From Gaertneriomyces semiglobifer (Eukaryota; Chytridiomycota; Chytridiomycetes; Spizellomycetales; Spizellomycetaceae), in assembly GCA_025558075.1 (NCBI GenBank), contig JAHLKF010000029.1, positions 124,001-188,000 on the forward strand: 64,000 nucleotides of DNA, in the 5' to 3' direction. The notes beneath the pieces are model-generated. The model saw only the letters and a program-made list of their open reading frames with translations. It ran no database searches and was not told the DNA's origin. Position numbers and translations under genes: made by a program. Shown here piece by piece: positions 35,208 to 47,194 of this stretch. Within the stretch, counting starts at the first letter, position 1. Each line of letters begins with the position of its first letter.

Positions 35208-38154
35208 TCACGATGGAAACTGCTTTTGTCTACGACCGATCATCTCGTTATAGGTCCTCTCGGCATGTACGCCAGCCCACAATGGCCCATCTTCCTGTGT
35301 AACGCTCATCATGTCGATAAAGAAATCCTCTAGGAAGCCTCGATCAAGATCCATTTTGCGTAAGAGCTCTCGGCAGGGCCGAGCAACTCCGCTTTCCGAC
35401 TCTAACTTGATGCGGGGCACCTTTTGACGACGCGTAGTAACAACCGAATTTGTCGACGCATCATTAATGGCATCAATAAGAGTGTCTGACGGCGCCCGAA
35501 GGGCCGGCTTATGTTTTTTGGTAGTCGATGCAAGTGGGCTTGCCGCACTCAATGAAGCTTTTCTACTACTCAGCTCTCGGCCATTCGTTTGCAAAGTTTT
35601 CCCTTGGTGTTTGGGAGGAACACTAGCGCTCTGAACAAAATGATGAGAATTGAATCCAATAATCACACTGGCCGGACATACCTTTAATCTCAATTTCGCC
35701 GGTCTAGCTGGTGTAGTCTTCGGTGATGCAAGGTCTTTGGCACTCAGCACGCGCGGGCGCTTGCCTGGAGGGGTTATAACAACATGTTGTTCATCCGCTG
35801 CCTCCGCATCGGACGGGCGTTTTCGACGGGCCTTCCACACTATGTCACGGGTGTATGATTCCTAGACGCCAGGTTCAATTATTACGCACGCTCAAACAAT
35901 CAGGATCAACGTGGCGCATACTGGAGGAGGTTCGACTTGGTATCGGTTGTCTTTAAATACCGGCCCGGAGGGATATGCTTTATCGTAAGGCAAGACGTTG
36001 AAATGCCTTTCTTCATCAAAATGCGGTGCTTCACATAGGAATACGACATCGCCGGCAACTATCGGGAACGGTATTGGGTCCTTGGAATCCCACGTCCTCA
36101 GGCAGTTTAAGCAATTGCAAGTGTTCGTACACCTAGGGCAGTTCCAAGTTCTTTGCTTTTTCACATCGTAAAACCGAAGGCCCATCCGATTCCAGAGACA
36201 ACGAGCACAGTAAGGCGTACCGCATTGACAAGTAATGAATGCCCTATAGACGAGTGAGATGCTAATCGTAGTGTAAGTAGACGGGAATCACATGTCATAC
36301 CATTGAGGACCACACGATGAACGGCAAGAGTGGCAGCATTTAGATGGTCCAGTTTTCTAGGGAGATAGTGTCAACCTGTGTCATTACGACACCTAAGTGT
36401 CACAGGTAAATTCCACTTACCCCATTACGCCCTTCATACACTTCGTACGCGACGGTTGCCGTTGGGACAACTGAAGAGGTTCCGTTGAAGAAACCATCCA
36501 ACCAATCTTCCGCAACACTGTGTTCTGGACCGGCCAGCTTGTTATAGACAATAACCGCATTACGAAGCTGCGCTTGAAGAATGCCCATTGGAATGTATTC
36601 GTGAAACATCATAGCTCGATCATGCGGACAGCACCGGCCACGCGCGTAGCAATCCAAGCACACATCGAAAGTCAAGTCCGGATCGTGGGTGCAAAGTCGC
36701 TTTTCTGGACCCTCTGCAGAATCGGCACTCCCCGTTACCACTCCACCAGGCTCACCATTTTGGTTCAGCTTGGCGGATGCTTTGGTTGCGGGAATGGCAG
36801 CGCACTTAATGCAGCTGAAACCTCGATTCCATATATCTGCTCTGCAAAAGTCGCATGTCCGAGCGTGCGGTTCAGAAATATCGTCCCAAGGCGTTGGTGG
36901 CCGATTTAACTCTTTCCCACTCGGGCCTTCAATCCATTCATCCTTCACGACATTCGCAAATGACTCGATAACCGACCACATGGCATCCAACATTTCGGCG
37001 GGCGGGCGTTGTTCAGATGGGTCCCACGTCTCCGCCTTTGCAACCATCTTTTGTAGAAAGTGATGGACCATCGTCTTGATGCGATAAATCTCCGGGCGAT
37101 TATGGATGCGATAATCTGCAAGTACATGCTCGACGCACCGTCGTAAAGAGTCCACCGTCATACGGTTCCACGACACTTTGACGCTCACACCGCCCTTGTT
37201 ATATACTTGATGAGCAGCTTCAGGCGGAACGATGACAAAGTCACTTTGCTTCTGTTCAATGACGTACACCTTGAACGGGGCCGTGGCAAGCAGGTCAAGA
37301 GATGCAAAATAATTGTCCTTGTAAATTGATTCTCCTCTTTCTTGCCAGAATCGAGAGACGTCATTAAGGGCTGTTGATTCCATGATGAACCAAATAGCCC
37401 TTGCGCTGTCGTCTGCACGCACCATGAGATTGTGACCAACCGCGCCGCACAAATCAGTATGGCCTGGGGTATTTGTACCATCAAATCCTACGTACGCCAT
37501 CAAGTTATCAGCTTGAAGGTAATCGGGAAGAACTGGAAAGATATCATTCAGTCCCTTGTAGCGAAAGTACTCTGGCAGTCTATTCATCGTTCGCACTGCC
37601 CAGGCTTTTGGACAGATGATATCTTTTCCGTAGAAGACTTTTCCCTCGTTTCTCCATTCCTGAGGCGGCTTCTCCTTGATGTAGTCTACAAACTCTCGTA
37701 CTGTCATGTGGACGTCGTCCAAGTTGAACGAGTTCTTCACGCTGATTTCGGTTGCCCCCTCATGATGTTCAAGCCACCTGAACGAAAACAACTCTTCATC
37801 TGTAAGATCGATCTCATCGTCGGTCGCAAATGCTTCAAGTGAGTTTTCTATGACCAGCGGCGTTCCCTCCTTGAGGGCTTTGTCGACGATAACCGTCAGA
37901 TCGGGCTCTGATATTGCCTGGGCGTCGACCCGTTGAACTAGCTGAAAAGACCCGACGGGTTCGCCGTTTCTCAAGCGCGCGAGTAAGGAGTCAACCACGC
38001 TATCTGGTAAATCCGGTGGTTGGAATGATGGTGCCGCGGTTGAACTGAGCATCGCGGTGAGCATGAATGCGGATGTTCTCGATGTTTGAATTCCGGACGG
38101 CGGATGGGCAAGTGTGCACGCGTGTGATGGTAACAGTCTGCGGACAGGGAGCAA
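35208..38154 (-). CDS. JmjC-domain protein with 4CXXC_R1-type zinc finger
   Basis: Exons (minus) 38154-36421, 36356-36301, 36243-35922, 35861-35682 and 35630-35208 give 904 residues. The N-terminal half is a JmjC 2-oxoglutarate oxygenase with the iron triad visible: His232 and Asp234 in TPGHTDLCGAVGHN, and His315 in EAAHQVYNKGG. A Cys-rich stretch follows (CDFCRADIWNRGFSC and CLDCYARGRCC). Then comes the 4CXXC_R1-like finger, built across two introns (KCCHSCRSSCGPQW, TCQCGTPYCARCLWNRMG, CPRCTNTCNCLNCLR). The C-terminal 200 residues are basic and disordered (KARRKRPSD, PGKRPRVLSAKD), ending in a short helical segment. Nuclear chromatin demethylase activity is likely. Exon 4/5 is separated by an in-frame 51-nt intron (35631-35681). 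Two later Mets are alternative starts. Confidence 0.86.
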
Positions 38155-39633
38155 ACGCTTTCTCGTGCTCCCCGCAGTTTTCGCCTGTTAATGTTGTCTG
38201 CTGGCGTCTGGAAGTCATAAAATTCCAGAAATGAGTCACACCGTCGGCTTCAACGCGAACTGGATCTCTGGCACTGGCACCGCGATCCTACGAGACGCTA
38301 ATAACAAGGCTGCCATGGGTGTCGTCGCTGGTAGTTGTCAGTCAGCCAAATCGAGTCTCAATCCTCGCAGCAGTTCAAGTGATGGAGTCTACTAGTTACG
38401 AATTTATTTATGTATGGAGGATCGCACAGCTTGTGATATTATTCCCAGATGCAGCCATCACGCATTGCTGTTGGTACATCGCAACCTCTTTCAAATCTAT
38501 GCTTGGGTTACAGGAGTCTAATAGTATCGTGCGTCGGTTATTGTGAAGCCAGGGTATATTGTGGCAGCAGACCCACAGACCATCGGTTCTTGGTTGATAC
38601 GTATGACCTTGCATTACTGATCCGTTTCACGCATTTGAGAGTCAGGCGTACGATGCGCCTAGAGGTGGTTTGAATGGTGAGAACTCACACTCAATTCAGG
38701 CAGGCATGTTCATGTCGTTTCGAATTCGTTCAACAGTAACCGCCTGAGTTCAGGCATCAGAAGTCAAATCATTACGGCAGTGATGAATATGAATGTAGTA
38801 GATTGGTGAGGAGCTCAATCATTCGACTAGCAGTGGTGCAGATCGTGTGGAACTAGATGATATCACTTGAGTCTTTCCATTGGGACCATCAGGTAGCGCA
38901 ATGATGACGGCTGATATGCTTCTTACTTACCTATACTGAATGTGGTGCCAGAGGAGACCAATTGGAATTAAAGCCAACCAGAAGCGAGCAGGGAGTTGAG
39001 AAATATAATGCAGAAGCCAATAATGCCCATGGTAGCCCAAGAAGTGCTTCCGAAGGGTTGCCGTTGGATATTCCACGTCGGGTCCGGGATTTTGTAAACC
39101 ACAAAATCAGCTGGAGTAACCCGCGGAGCGGATGGATAGATGAAGCACGAGATGTCGTTTGGAACGTCCATGGTCGAAGCCTTTCTATGTTCGCAAAAGC
39201 CTGCCAGTTACGCTCAAGATCTTCACCTGGAAAATGCTGTCGTGCAGCGCGTCAACAGCCCTACCCCTTCGCGGTGGCACGGTCGTAGCTGGCAACCAAA
39301 AAGATGCGGAACTTCGTAGGTATGCGGAACGTTTCCACACTCCGATACCATGTACTTCGGCGACCTCAACTGACAAGGTGAGTCTGGTAATTGGCCAATA
39401 ACAGCGAAGGATGGGCGGGATTGGTTCTATGATGTCTATATTGCATATGTTAGACTTCCGACACTCTCAAATGGTGGACAATTTACTTTCCTGAGAACCT
39501 CAACACACCCATCTTAGCAATCGTGTGCTCAGGTGCATCGATGACAGTATTTGTATCACAAATACTAACAATCCTTCTGTACAGGCCTCTAGGATTGCAC
39601 CCGTGCTCTCTACCACTATCATAAGCGTTACGG
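38155..39633. other. Intergenic region with unresolved coding potential
   Basis: About 1.5 kb. On the plus strand a 54-codon frame starts at 38231 (MSHTVGFNANWISGTGTAI) and a frame at 38962-39288 is open. On the minus strand, 39376 to 38950 shows a plausible two-exon arrangement with a hydrophobic helix (WATMGIIGFCIIFLNSL) and a good donor (CAG|GTGAAG) at 39231, but the frame closes at 38968. In another frame the same DNA reads FWLALIPIGLLWHH before a GTAAGT donor at about 38931. No family is recognised, so I do not call a gene. Confidence 0.35.
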
Positions 39634-40088
39634 ATGTCTTTTCGTTCTACGACAGTGCTGCTTAATGCAGCTGTCCGCACAACTGGTCAGTCTTTTTTGG
39701 GGGAGGTTGTGGGGACCGCCATGCAAAGGACAATCAAAGTTCGTGTTGCACGAGTAAAGATTCATCCCAAGGTGCAGAAGGTAAGGATGTACTACTGGCG
39801 TCGTTTGCGGAGACTTTCCGTACTTACATTTGCTTCCAGCCTGTTACCTACCACAAAAACTTTTTGGTGCATGATGCGGAGGAGAAATGTGTTATCGGGG
39901 ACTGGGTGCGCATTGACTCGTGTCAAAAGCTCAGCAAACGAAAGAACTTCACTCTCGGTGAAATCGTGACACCTGCTGCACGATATTATGATGACGACGG
40001 GAAACTGCATACCCAACGAAAAGTCAGCGTTGCCGACGTGGACAAGGTTGCGATCCAAAGGGAGGCGCAGGAACTGTTCAAGGCGTGA
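39634..40088 (+). CDS. MRPS17: Mitochondrial small-subunit ribosomal protein uS17m
   Basis: Exons 39634-39780 and 39840-40088 give 131 residues. The bacterial S17-type core binds 16S-like rRNA of the mitochondrial small subunit: SFLGEVVGTAMQRTIKVRV, KVQKPVTYHKNFLVHDAEE, and CVIGDWVRIDSCQKLSKRKNFTL (the GDxVxI motif). A short N-terminus rich in Ser/Thr/Arg (MSFRSTTVLLNAAVR) fits a mitochondrial presequence. A charged C-terminal helix follows the core, as in other fungal mitochondrial homologues. The 59-nt intron is GT-AG and joins in phase 0. Confidence 0.93.
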
Positions 40089-40377
40089 CGCATTGGATCG
40101 ATACAACGATAGTTAGACATGTAAATTATTGGGCTGATTCACCGTTTCCAATCGGCGGTTCCCGTGCACTTTGGTATTGTTTGTGAGCATGGTGCATGTG
40201 TAAATACACAATTTTGTAACTCTTTGACAGACGTGAGCTGAAAACGTGGCTGTAAATAAACGCGCCTTCAAATTCAATGAATTGTGGAATCCAGAAATAA
40301 ATGGGCTTCAGGCACTAGCTATTGCCAGCTACTTGCTCGAACAGTTCAAGGAACGGATACGCTGATCGGTGTCAACT

Positions 40378-41192
40378 ATGCGTCCTCTTCGCATAAGCGC
40401 GTTGGTTGCGGCCTCGTCTCGTGCATGGCCTCTTTCAAGGCCCTGCTTGCTTGCTAAGTCATCGCGACTCTCTTGCACCTTGTACTCCCAACAGCGGTGG
40501 CATGATGGCGCCACTACATATAGAAGAGAGGAGACTGGCAAGGTAAGGCATGATGGTCGTCATGGTACGTTCATACTGGTCTAATTCTATTGCGCCTAGC
40601 TTGATGAAGTGCAGTACGGGATGCCAGTTCATGTCGTTACAGAGGACCTGACCGACTTATCGTGGCGAGCATGGTTGAAGTTCCTTCTGATTGGTGGTGC
40701 TGGCCTCTACGCCGGAGCCGAGATGGCAGTCCACGGGTCGCAGATTTTGTCAATGATGGGCTTGTACACGTACGTGCCAGATGATGATGACGACGAAGAT
40801 GAGGGCGGAGAGAGCCTTGCCGCTGCACTTCATGACAGAGCGGAGACAAATGCAGCAACTCAGGAAAAAGAGCTTGCCTCAATCTTTGGGGATTACAGAG
40901 TGAACTTATCCTATAATTGGACGGGCAACGATGGTTAGTTTCTCGCTTCCAATTCATTCTTGTGGTACTTGGATATCGAGCTCACCCCATACTGTCAGTA
41001 TCATTTCTCACATTGGCGCGAGATAAGGTAACTCAAGCTTTGGCTTCATTGGAGTTCGTAGTAGAGACAAAGAAGCCAGAGGGGTTATACCGGAAGGAAG
41101 CAGAGCTCTTACAGTCGTTTCTGAAAGAGAACCTCAAGATTTTGGATACACGTATAATGGAAGCGAACAAACAAAGTAGCGTAACTAGCTAA
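40378..41192 (+). CDS. Predicted mitochondrial single-pass membrane protein, unknown
   Basis: Exons 40378-40542, 40600-40933 and 40999-41192 give 230 residues. Not recognised. The first 40 residues are Arg/Ser/Leu-rich without acids (MRPLRISALVAASSRAWPLS), a clear mitochondrial presequence type. One membrane helix follows (WLKFLLIGGAGLYAGAEMAV). A run of acidic residues (PDDDDDEDEGGE) comes next, then a mixed region GDYRVNLSYNWTG and a C-terminal amphipathic helical segment (LEFVVETKKPEGLYRKEAEL). Topology resembles inner-membrane assembly factors with one helix and a soluble domain. All three exons join in phase and the gene follows uS17m on the same strand, but no function should be inferred from that. 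Confidence 0.7.
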
Positions 41193-41268
41193 GGTATATA
41201 TATGACTAGTGTACAAGACGTATAATAATAGTGTTCGCTTCCCCAGAATACACAGTTGGCCTCAAGCG

Positions 41269-42646
41269 CTAGGGAACGGTGTCCGGGTTCACCTGAGCTT
41301 GTTGATTAGAATCACTGAAAAGGCAATCTTTTGATTTTAATGCACCGCTTACCCCTTTCCACCCCCATCGTCGGCCGCAATCCAAGGCGTCCAATCGGTC
41401 CATCTGCTGGGTCGATAGCTCAAAGCCGAAGATATCCAAGTTGTCTTGAATGTGTGCCTCACTCGAAGAGCATGGAATAATGATAGCATCATGCTGGACA
41501 GCCCAACGAAGCAATATTTGCGCGCAGCTAGTCGGTAGTAGTATACGCGTCAGATGTGCAGGCACTGAGGACATGTAATGATGGTGGGTTAACCTTTTTT
41601 GGCATTCTTTTGCAATGCCGATCACGACAGGATGCTCTAACAGTTCTCGATTTGTTCCTCCCAGACTGCCATAAGCCATCACTATGATAGAGTGCAATTG
41701 GCAAAAGGTGCGCATCTCCTTCTGTATAAGGAAGGGATGCATTTCTATTTGATTGATGGCGGGTATTTCTTCCCCGTTGTCGATGATTTCCTGCAGATGC
41801 CGTGTGGAGAAATTTGACACGCCGATGGATCGTATTGTTGCATTGGGTTCGTTGATTAGCCCGCACAAGGTTCGCCAAGTTTGCAGGCGAGTTGCCGGTG
41901 TCCAATTCTGAGGCACTCTATACGTTTTTAACGTTAATATATCACCTCCTATGACGAAAAATGGTTGAAGCTTACTGATAGCGTTTAAACCTGTGTTGTC
42001 CAGGACCGGGCCAGTGCATAATCAGCATGTCAAGGGGCCGGCCCAGCTTAAGTTTTCGCAAGGATGTTTTCACATACTTCCTAACAGTATCTGGGTCCCC
42101 TTGATGAGATCGCCACAATTTAGTCACAACAAAGGGCGCCTCCGGCCTTTGCGACAAGAGTTGGCCAATCTCTTTCTCATTATCACTGGAAACTCGCAAT
42201 CGTTACCAAACTGCGACAGTCGCGGCCTGCAAACAGGTCCCTTACTAAACAGAGGCAGTGTCCAGCATGGTATACCCGGCGGTGAGGGCCTTTTCCAACG
42301 GTTCAGTAACCGCATTCTTTTTCAAGCGATACGTACCAAAACCTATGCGAGGAATGGTCATTTGAGGCTTCCTCGCATCGACGCCCTGCAAAAGGTTAAG
42401 AGGTAGGACCAGCCGTGACGACGGTGACCATAACACAAAGTCTTCCGTCTCGACACTCGTAAACCCTCCAATTGATTTTTGCTTCTTATTTAACTTTTCA
42501 TGCGGTTTTGCAGTGCATTCGACCTCTGAATCCAGCTTGTGTCGCTTGCGAGACTTGGATTCTGGATTCACAGAAGCAGCAGGAGATTTCCCGCCGACAG
42601 CTTCTGACAACGCCCGCTGACCTCCACCCTTGCCTTTGCCCTGCAT
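41269..42646 (-). CDS. Aldo-keto reductase with basic N-terminal extension
   Basis: Exons (minus) 42646-42246, 42185-41976, 41917-41594 and 41527-41269 give 397 residues, about 100 longer than usual. The barrel starts at TIPRIGFGTYRL. The tetrad is present: Asp and Tyr in LDTASVYDNEKEIG, Lys in FVVTKLW, and His in LIMHWPGPG. SIGVSNFSTRHLQEI and CAQILLRWAVQHDAIIIPCS follow. The extension (residues 1-95) is Gly/Lys/Ser-rich with two basic clusters, KSRKRHKLDSE and KLNKKQKS, like a bipartite nuclear localisation signal. The first ATG (42646) is used; the frame is also open slightly upstream. It is divergent from the Vps3-like gene across 270 bp. Confidence 0.88.
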
Positions 42647-42916
42647 CTCGTTCGGCAAGTAACTACCACCTCAATGGTCGTCCGCTCCGTCTCTGGTTTC
42701 ATTATCCGGTCTTTGACAATGTCCTGGTTGCGTCCTGAAGAATTCGATTTCATTTGAGAAAGTTGTTAACTTGACCGCGTCGTTGATATTCCACTTTAGA
42801 AGTTCGACAAAGCCGTGGCCGATTACGGCCAAAGAAGCTCAAACTGGATCTACTCTTGTATTTAGCGTAGTGCAGGCTCTGTAATTAAGCAGGCCTGCGT
42901 ATCACATGTGAACTCC

Positions 42917-45900
42917 ATGTCCCGGGGTGAAATCACGCCCTTCAAGCTGCTCGGTTTCGCCACTGAATTGAGCTTGGAGACCATTTCTGACACTGCACCA
43001 AAGAATATTGTATTTGGAGGCCGCCCCACTCCGTTACCAACAAAAGCAACTATAGAAGCTATTGAATTATGCGGTAAAAAGACTTCCATGTTGGTAACCT
43101 ACAAACTTACCCTGACGTACTCTCACAGATACGAGCTTATACATTGGCACATCCGACGGGCACCTTTTGCAATATGCCCTTCAGTATACATCTGTCTCAG
43201 ATGACAAGGTATTGTGCAATGGTGGAAGGCGTTGCATTCGCTTTCATCTCCTTGTGCTGAATAAGCGAACGCTATCCCATAAGGTGCTGACAGGCAGCTT
43301 ACGGACTAAGAAGTATCTCGGCATCGGCAGGCGGAAAGTACATGCGATAATAGCTGCCCCAGTAGAAGCAAAGCTTGCTGTTTTATGTGGTATGTTCTTG
43401 TGTTACTTGGACGATTAGAATGGTTTCAAATCCAATGATCTTGTCTAGACTACGCGGTGAAGGTATATCACGCTGAGACGTTGGAAGCCGCATCAGAGTC
43501 AATCGCGAAACCAGTTTTTCCGGTTGCATGCTTCTGTGCTGATCGGCATGTCCAATCTCCGCTACCGGTAACTTTTGCCAAGCGGCGAGTGCTTGCGTGC
43601 GGTCATCTAGGAGACGGTTTACGCGTTGAAAAGGTCAGGCGTTGACCTTGAGATTTTGTGTGATGTTCCCTGGCTGACGCATTTGCGCAGGAGATACCGC
43701 TTCCCAATGGGGCCCTTATGATGGTACAGCATGGGCCACGGATATGTGCTGCCGATCGCGAGCACTACAAGCTTATCAACACCGCAACCGGCGAAATAGT
43801 GACATTATTTCCATATGACCTAAATTTGCAGCGCCCCGTTGCTGCGGTAACCGAGGACGGGGACTATTTGGTTGTTACTGCAACTCACAAAGGACAAGGT
43901 CTCGGCTTATTTGTATCATCGACCGGAGAGCCAATACATGGTTAGTAGAATGATAGCTCGAAACGTGTTCAAGTATCATACTTACTTATCTAATTCTCTA
44001 GGAACGCTTGAATGGTCTGCCATACCATTGTCACTGGGTTAGTCGCGTTTGCTGACCTGACGCGACGACGCTTATCTTACCTCCCCGGAAGCTTTTCAGT
44101 TTCCGTACGTTGTCGCTCTACTGGCAAATAACACTATCGAAATCCACAATGTATTTGGGCAGGAGTTGGTCCAAGTCTTGTCATTGCCTGAACATTTCAA
44201 GGCGCAATTCATGCGGGAAGCGACTTTTGGCATGGATGTGGCCGGCCTTGGGACGATCCGCATTGTTATCGCCAATGCTGAAACTCTTCTGACGCTGTGC
44301 ATGCAACCACTGGATGCTCAAATCGGCGCATTACTGGATATGCACAAGGTTGCGAAAGCGGTAGCGCTTGCAGAGCAAGCCATGCAACATGAGGACCCGG
44401 ATGGCGATGATTCTATTAAGGTTGGCTCTTGGATGTGTCTGAAGCGAGTTTGAGATACTAAACATACTTGATGGTAGAGCGCGAAACTTGAGGCATTGTA
44501 TCAACGAGCGGGCTTCATATACGTCCGCGATACCTTATTCCAAGAAGCGTTTGAGCTGTTCCAAAAGGGGCGGGTTGACCCTCGTCTCATTTTGTCGTTG
44601 TTTCCGGGCATAAGTGGGTATGACAGAACAAGCGCGCGAGATCCTACTGTCGAAAAGTGGTTGGAGGAATTTGGGACGATAGACATCATTGTGCGAGATA
44701 GTATTATACGAGATTATCCTGATGCTGACGACGAAACCATTCAATCCTTTGGTGAAGCACTTGTTGGGAACGCTAAGGTATATGGCAACGTTTTCGGTTG
44801 GCAAGCATTTGAATGTCAATACGAGCCACCTAGGAAATGCTAGAGCGATATCTCCGTTACGCTCGAACCCATGACCTGGGCAGCAACCGGCTAGAGGAGA
44901 TTGATACCGCTTTACTCAAGATGTACAGCGACTCCAGTCGAAAAGATATCTACCAGTTGCTCGAAGGCGAAAACCACTGTAACTTTGAACAGAGTGTGGC
45001 GTATCTGCAGAAGACGCAGGTAAGCAGCCAGCGCCTGCCAGCAATTTCATGCTCATGACACAGTTTGGCAGAGATTCTACGCATTGAGTCTGCTCTACAA
45101 GAGTACGGGTCATGAAGAAGAGGCGTTGGATATTTGGACAAGGTCAGTTGCATGGCTTGTGTTTCTTGGACATCAGCTGACAGGCATTTGCAGCTTAGTG
45201 TCCAATGAAAAGCATGACCCAGACTTCCCAGGCATTCCACTGATCGTGGATTACTTGGCCCTCAAAGACAGCAGAGATCTCATTTTGAAGTATTCGAAGT
45301 GGGTTTTGGAAAAAGACCCAATTATCGGTGTACAGGTATGTGGGAGGTTTTGTTTTTACAAGACCAGAGTTCGATCTAAATGACCCGCTCAGTTGTTTAC
45401 CAATTCAGCGAGTTCTTCGTTCACTGACGAGGAAGTTTTCGAGAGACTTCGTCCTTACGGAAACGTTGCGATAAAATCATACCTGGAATATTTGATTAAC
45501 GTACAAGGGAAATCCGAAGCAAACTTACACACGGCACTAGCTAAGCTCTACATCAGCGATGTAACAGATACATCTCAAGAGGAACTAGCACGAATACGTG
45601 AGTATCAGCCATCGGCCATGGCGAGTGCAGACATTAACCCGCTGTTAGACCAGGAGTACCACTCCCAAACTCCTCGTCCATCCTTCAGAAGCTTTTTAAC
45701 ACCTCGCGTGGACGTCACAAGTATAGCGTACCGACGCCTGTTAGTCTTTTTGTCCGAATCCACCCATTATGATGCGGCGGATCTTGAAGTGGTGCTTACC
45801 GACAAATCGGAGCTTTACGCTGCGAAAGCCATTTTGTCTATGAAGGGGAATAAACACATTCAAGCTCTACGAATTTTGGCCCTGGAGTTGGAGGACCATC

Positions 45901-46540
45901 GAAGCGTTGAGATGTTTTGCCTGGCAGCCGGTGACAGGAAAACGGTCCTTTTGATAGAACTATTTCGTATTTACCTATCAAGCGGAAGGTAGTGTGACCT
46001 TACGCAGCGCCCGTCGATTATACGCTAACGCTTCCACAGGGAGGATCTCGCTGTGTATGCTGCACATTTATTATCCACGTATACGACAGAGTTCAATGTC
46101 CGAGAGGTGAGGTAATAGCGCCATTTCTCACACTCTACGCGGCCTACTGATGCGGTGGGTAGATACTGGACACAATACCGGATGAATGGCCGCTGGAACT
46201 GCTTGAGCGATTCTTGATGAGTACGATCAGCGGAACAATACATGAACGCAGACAGAGCCAGATAGTCCGAGCACTGGCCCGTGGGGAGCACCTAAAGGTA
46301 GTGCAACGTTTTCGCAGCGCTGACAGCAAAATTTGAAGTATTAACAACGGTGCTGTCTAGTCTCATGCGCATCTGATTGTGGAAACGCAATCCCTGCCAT
46401 CAATACCCATACCGCTGCAAGGTGTGACATGCGTTGTTTGCGGGAAGAATCTGAGCGATACCCGCTTTTCAAGGCTGTTAAGTGGGGACATCGTACATGT
46501 CCATTGCAGTGGACGGAGAGAAAAGGGACAGGCACCCTAG
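42917..46540 (+). CDS. VPS3: Vps3/TGFBRAP1-type subunit of the CORVET tethering complex
   Basis: Fifteen exons: 42917-43073, 43129-43208, 43266-43389, 43449-43633, 43691-43940, 44002-44037, 44092-44420, 44478-44777, 44834-45019, 45072-45142, 45194-45335, 45393-45988, 46040-46106, 46163-46297 and 46361-46540. They give 945 residues. CORVET tethers early endosomes through Rab5-type GTPases. The N-terminal third is a CNH-type beta-propeller region. Family segments are YDLNLQRPVAAV, FPYVVALLANNTIEIHN, EEIDTALLKMYSD, the helical clathrin-repeat section GIPLIVDYLALKDSRD, and PDEWPLELLERFLMSTISGTIHERR. A Vps39_2-type zinc finger ends the protein (CVVCGKNL with HVHCSG). Vps39 has similar architecture, but TGFBRAP1 resemblance is closer. 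All 14 junctions keep frame; several donors are short. Confidence 0.9.
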
Positions 46541-46687
46541 TGTACAGTATGCGACTAGGATCAATTTAACCTCATGCATTTATGTACTCCTCATTGACAA
46601 TACAGGCGTGAGGTGCATATGCATAGGATTCCTGTGCATCTTGGCAGATCGTCGTGACACATCCGCGTGTCACCCAGCCACTCCTTC

Positions 46688-47194
46688 CTACTTCTCTTCC
46701 TTCTTTTTCCAAAACCGAACAAACATTTGCATATCTTCTGACATTGGCTTCACAATATGTGGAACCGCGGGCGGAATAACCATATATTCACCCTGATTCA
46801 TGACGATCCATTCGTCTTCTTCGGGAGAGGAAGTCTCTGTTTCGCTAAGGAACTTGAAACCCAATTTACCACGTGCGACGTGGGGTTGGCCCCAAGCGGT
46901 TGGAGCAGTCTTATGACGTCCAAGTAATCCTTTGGGTATGGTAGTCGGCGTAAAGAACTTGTCCTCTTCGGCTGGAAGCCGTTTGTATGAGTACACATCC
47001 TGAGGGAGCTCATGTGAACCGCGAGCTGGACGGAAAGATTCTGAGACTGGGGTTGTCGCGGAAGACATTTCGGCTACTTGCACCACTGAGGGCAGATGAC
47101 GTTCGACTCCTGGCAGAGCGATGCAACCCAAGAGACCCCTACGGGCATTAGATAGTGCGAGTCGCGTGCAGATCAGCATCTTTGGGTGATACAT
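46688..47194 (-). CDS. DUF1971 cupin-like protein, probably mitochondrial
   Basis: Single exon, 168 residues. The DUF1971 domain, first noted in bacterial tellurite-resistance TehB relatives, spans LPQDVYSYKRLPAEEDKFF, IPKGLLGRHKTAPTAWGQ, and VIPPAVPHIVKPMSEDMQMF, with a double-stranded beta-helix (cupin) type pattern. The His in RHKT and in PHIV are candidate metal ligands. The first 45 residues are basic and hydrophobic (MLICTRLALSNARRGLLG from the second Met at 47179) and suggest a mitochondrial presequence. Function in fungi is unknown. It is convergent with the Vps3-like gene (147 bp between stops). Confidence 0.83.
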   Translation of the reverse strand: MYHPKMLICTRLALSNARRGLLGCIALPGVERHLPSVVQVAEMSSATTPVSESFRPARGSHELPQDVYSYKRLPAEEDKFFTPTTIPKGLLGRHKTAPTAWGQPHVARGKLGFKFLSETETSSPEEDEWIVMNQGEYMVIPPAVPHIVKPMSEDMQMFVRFWKKKEEK

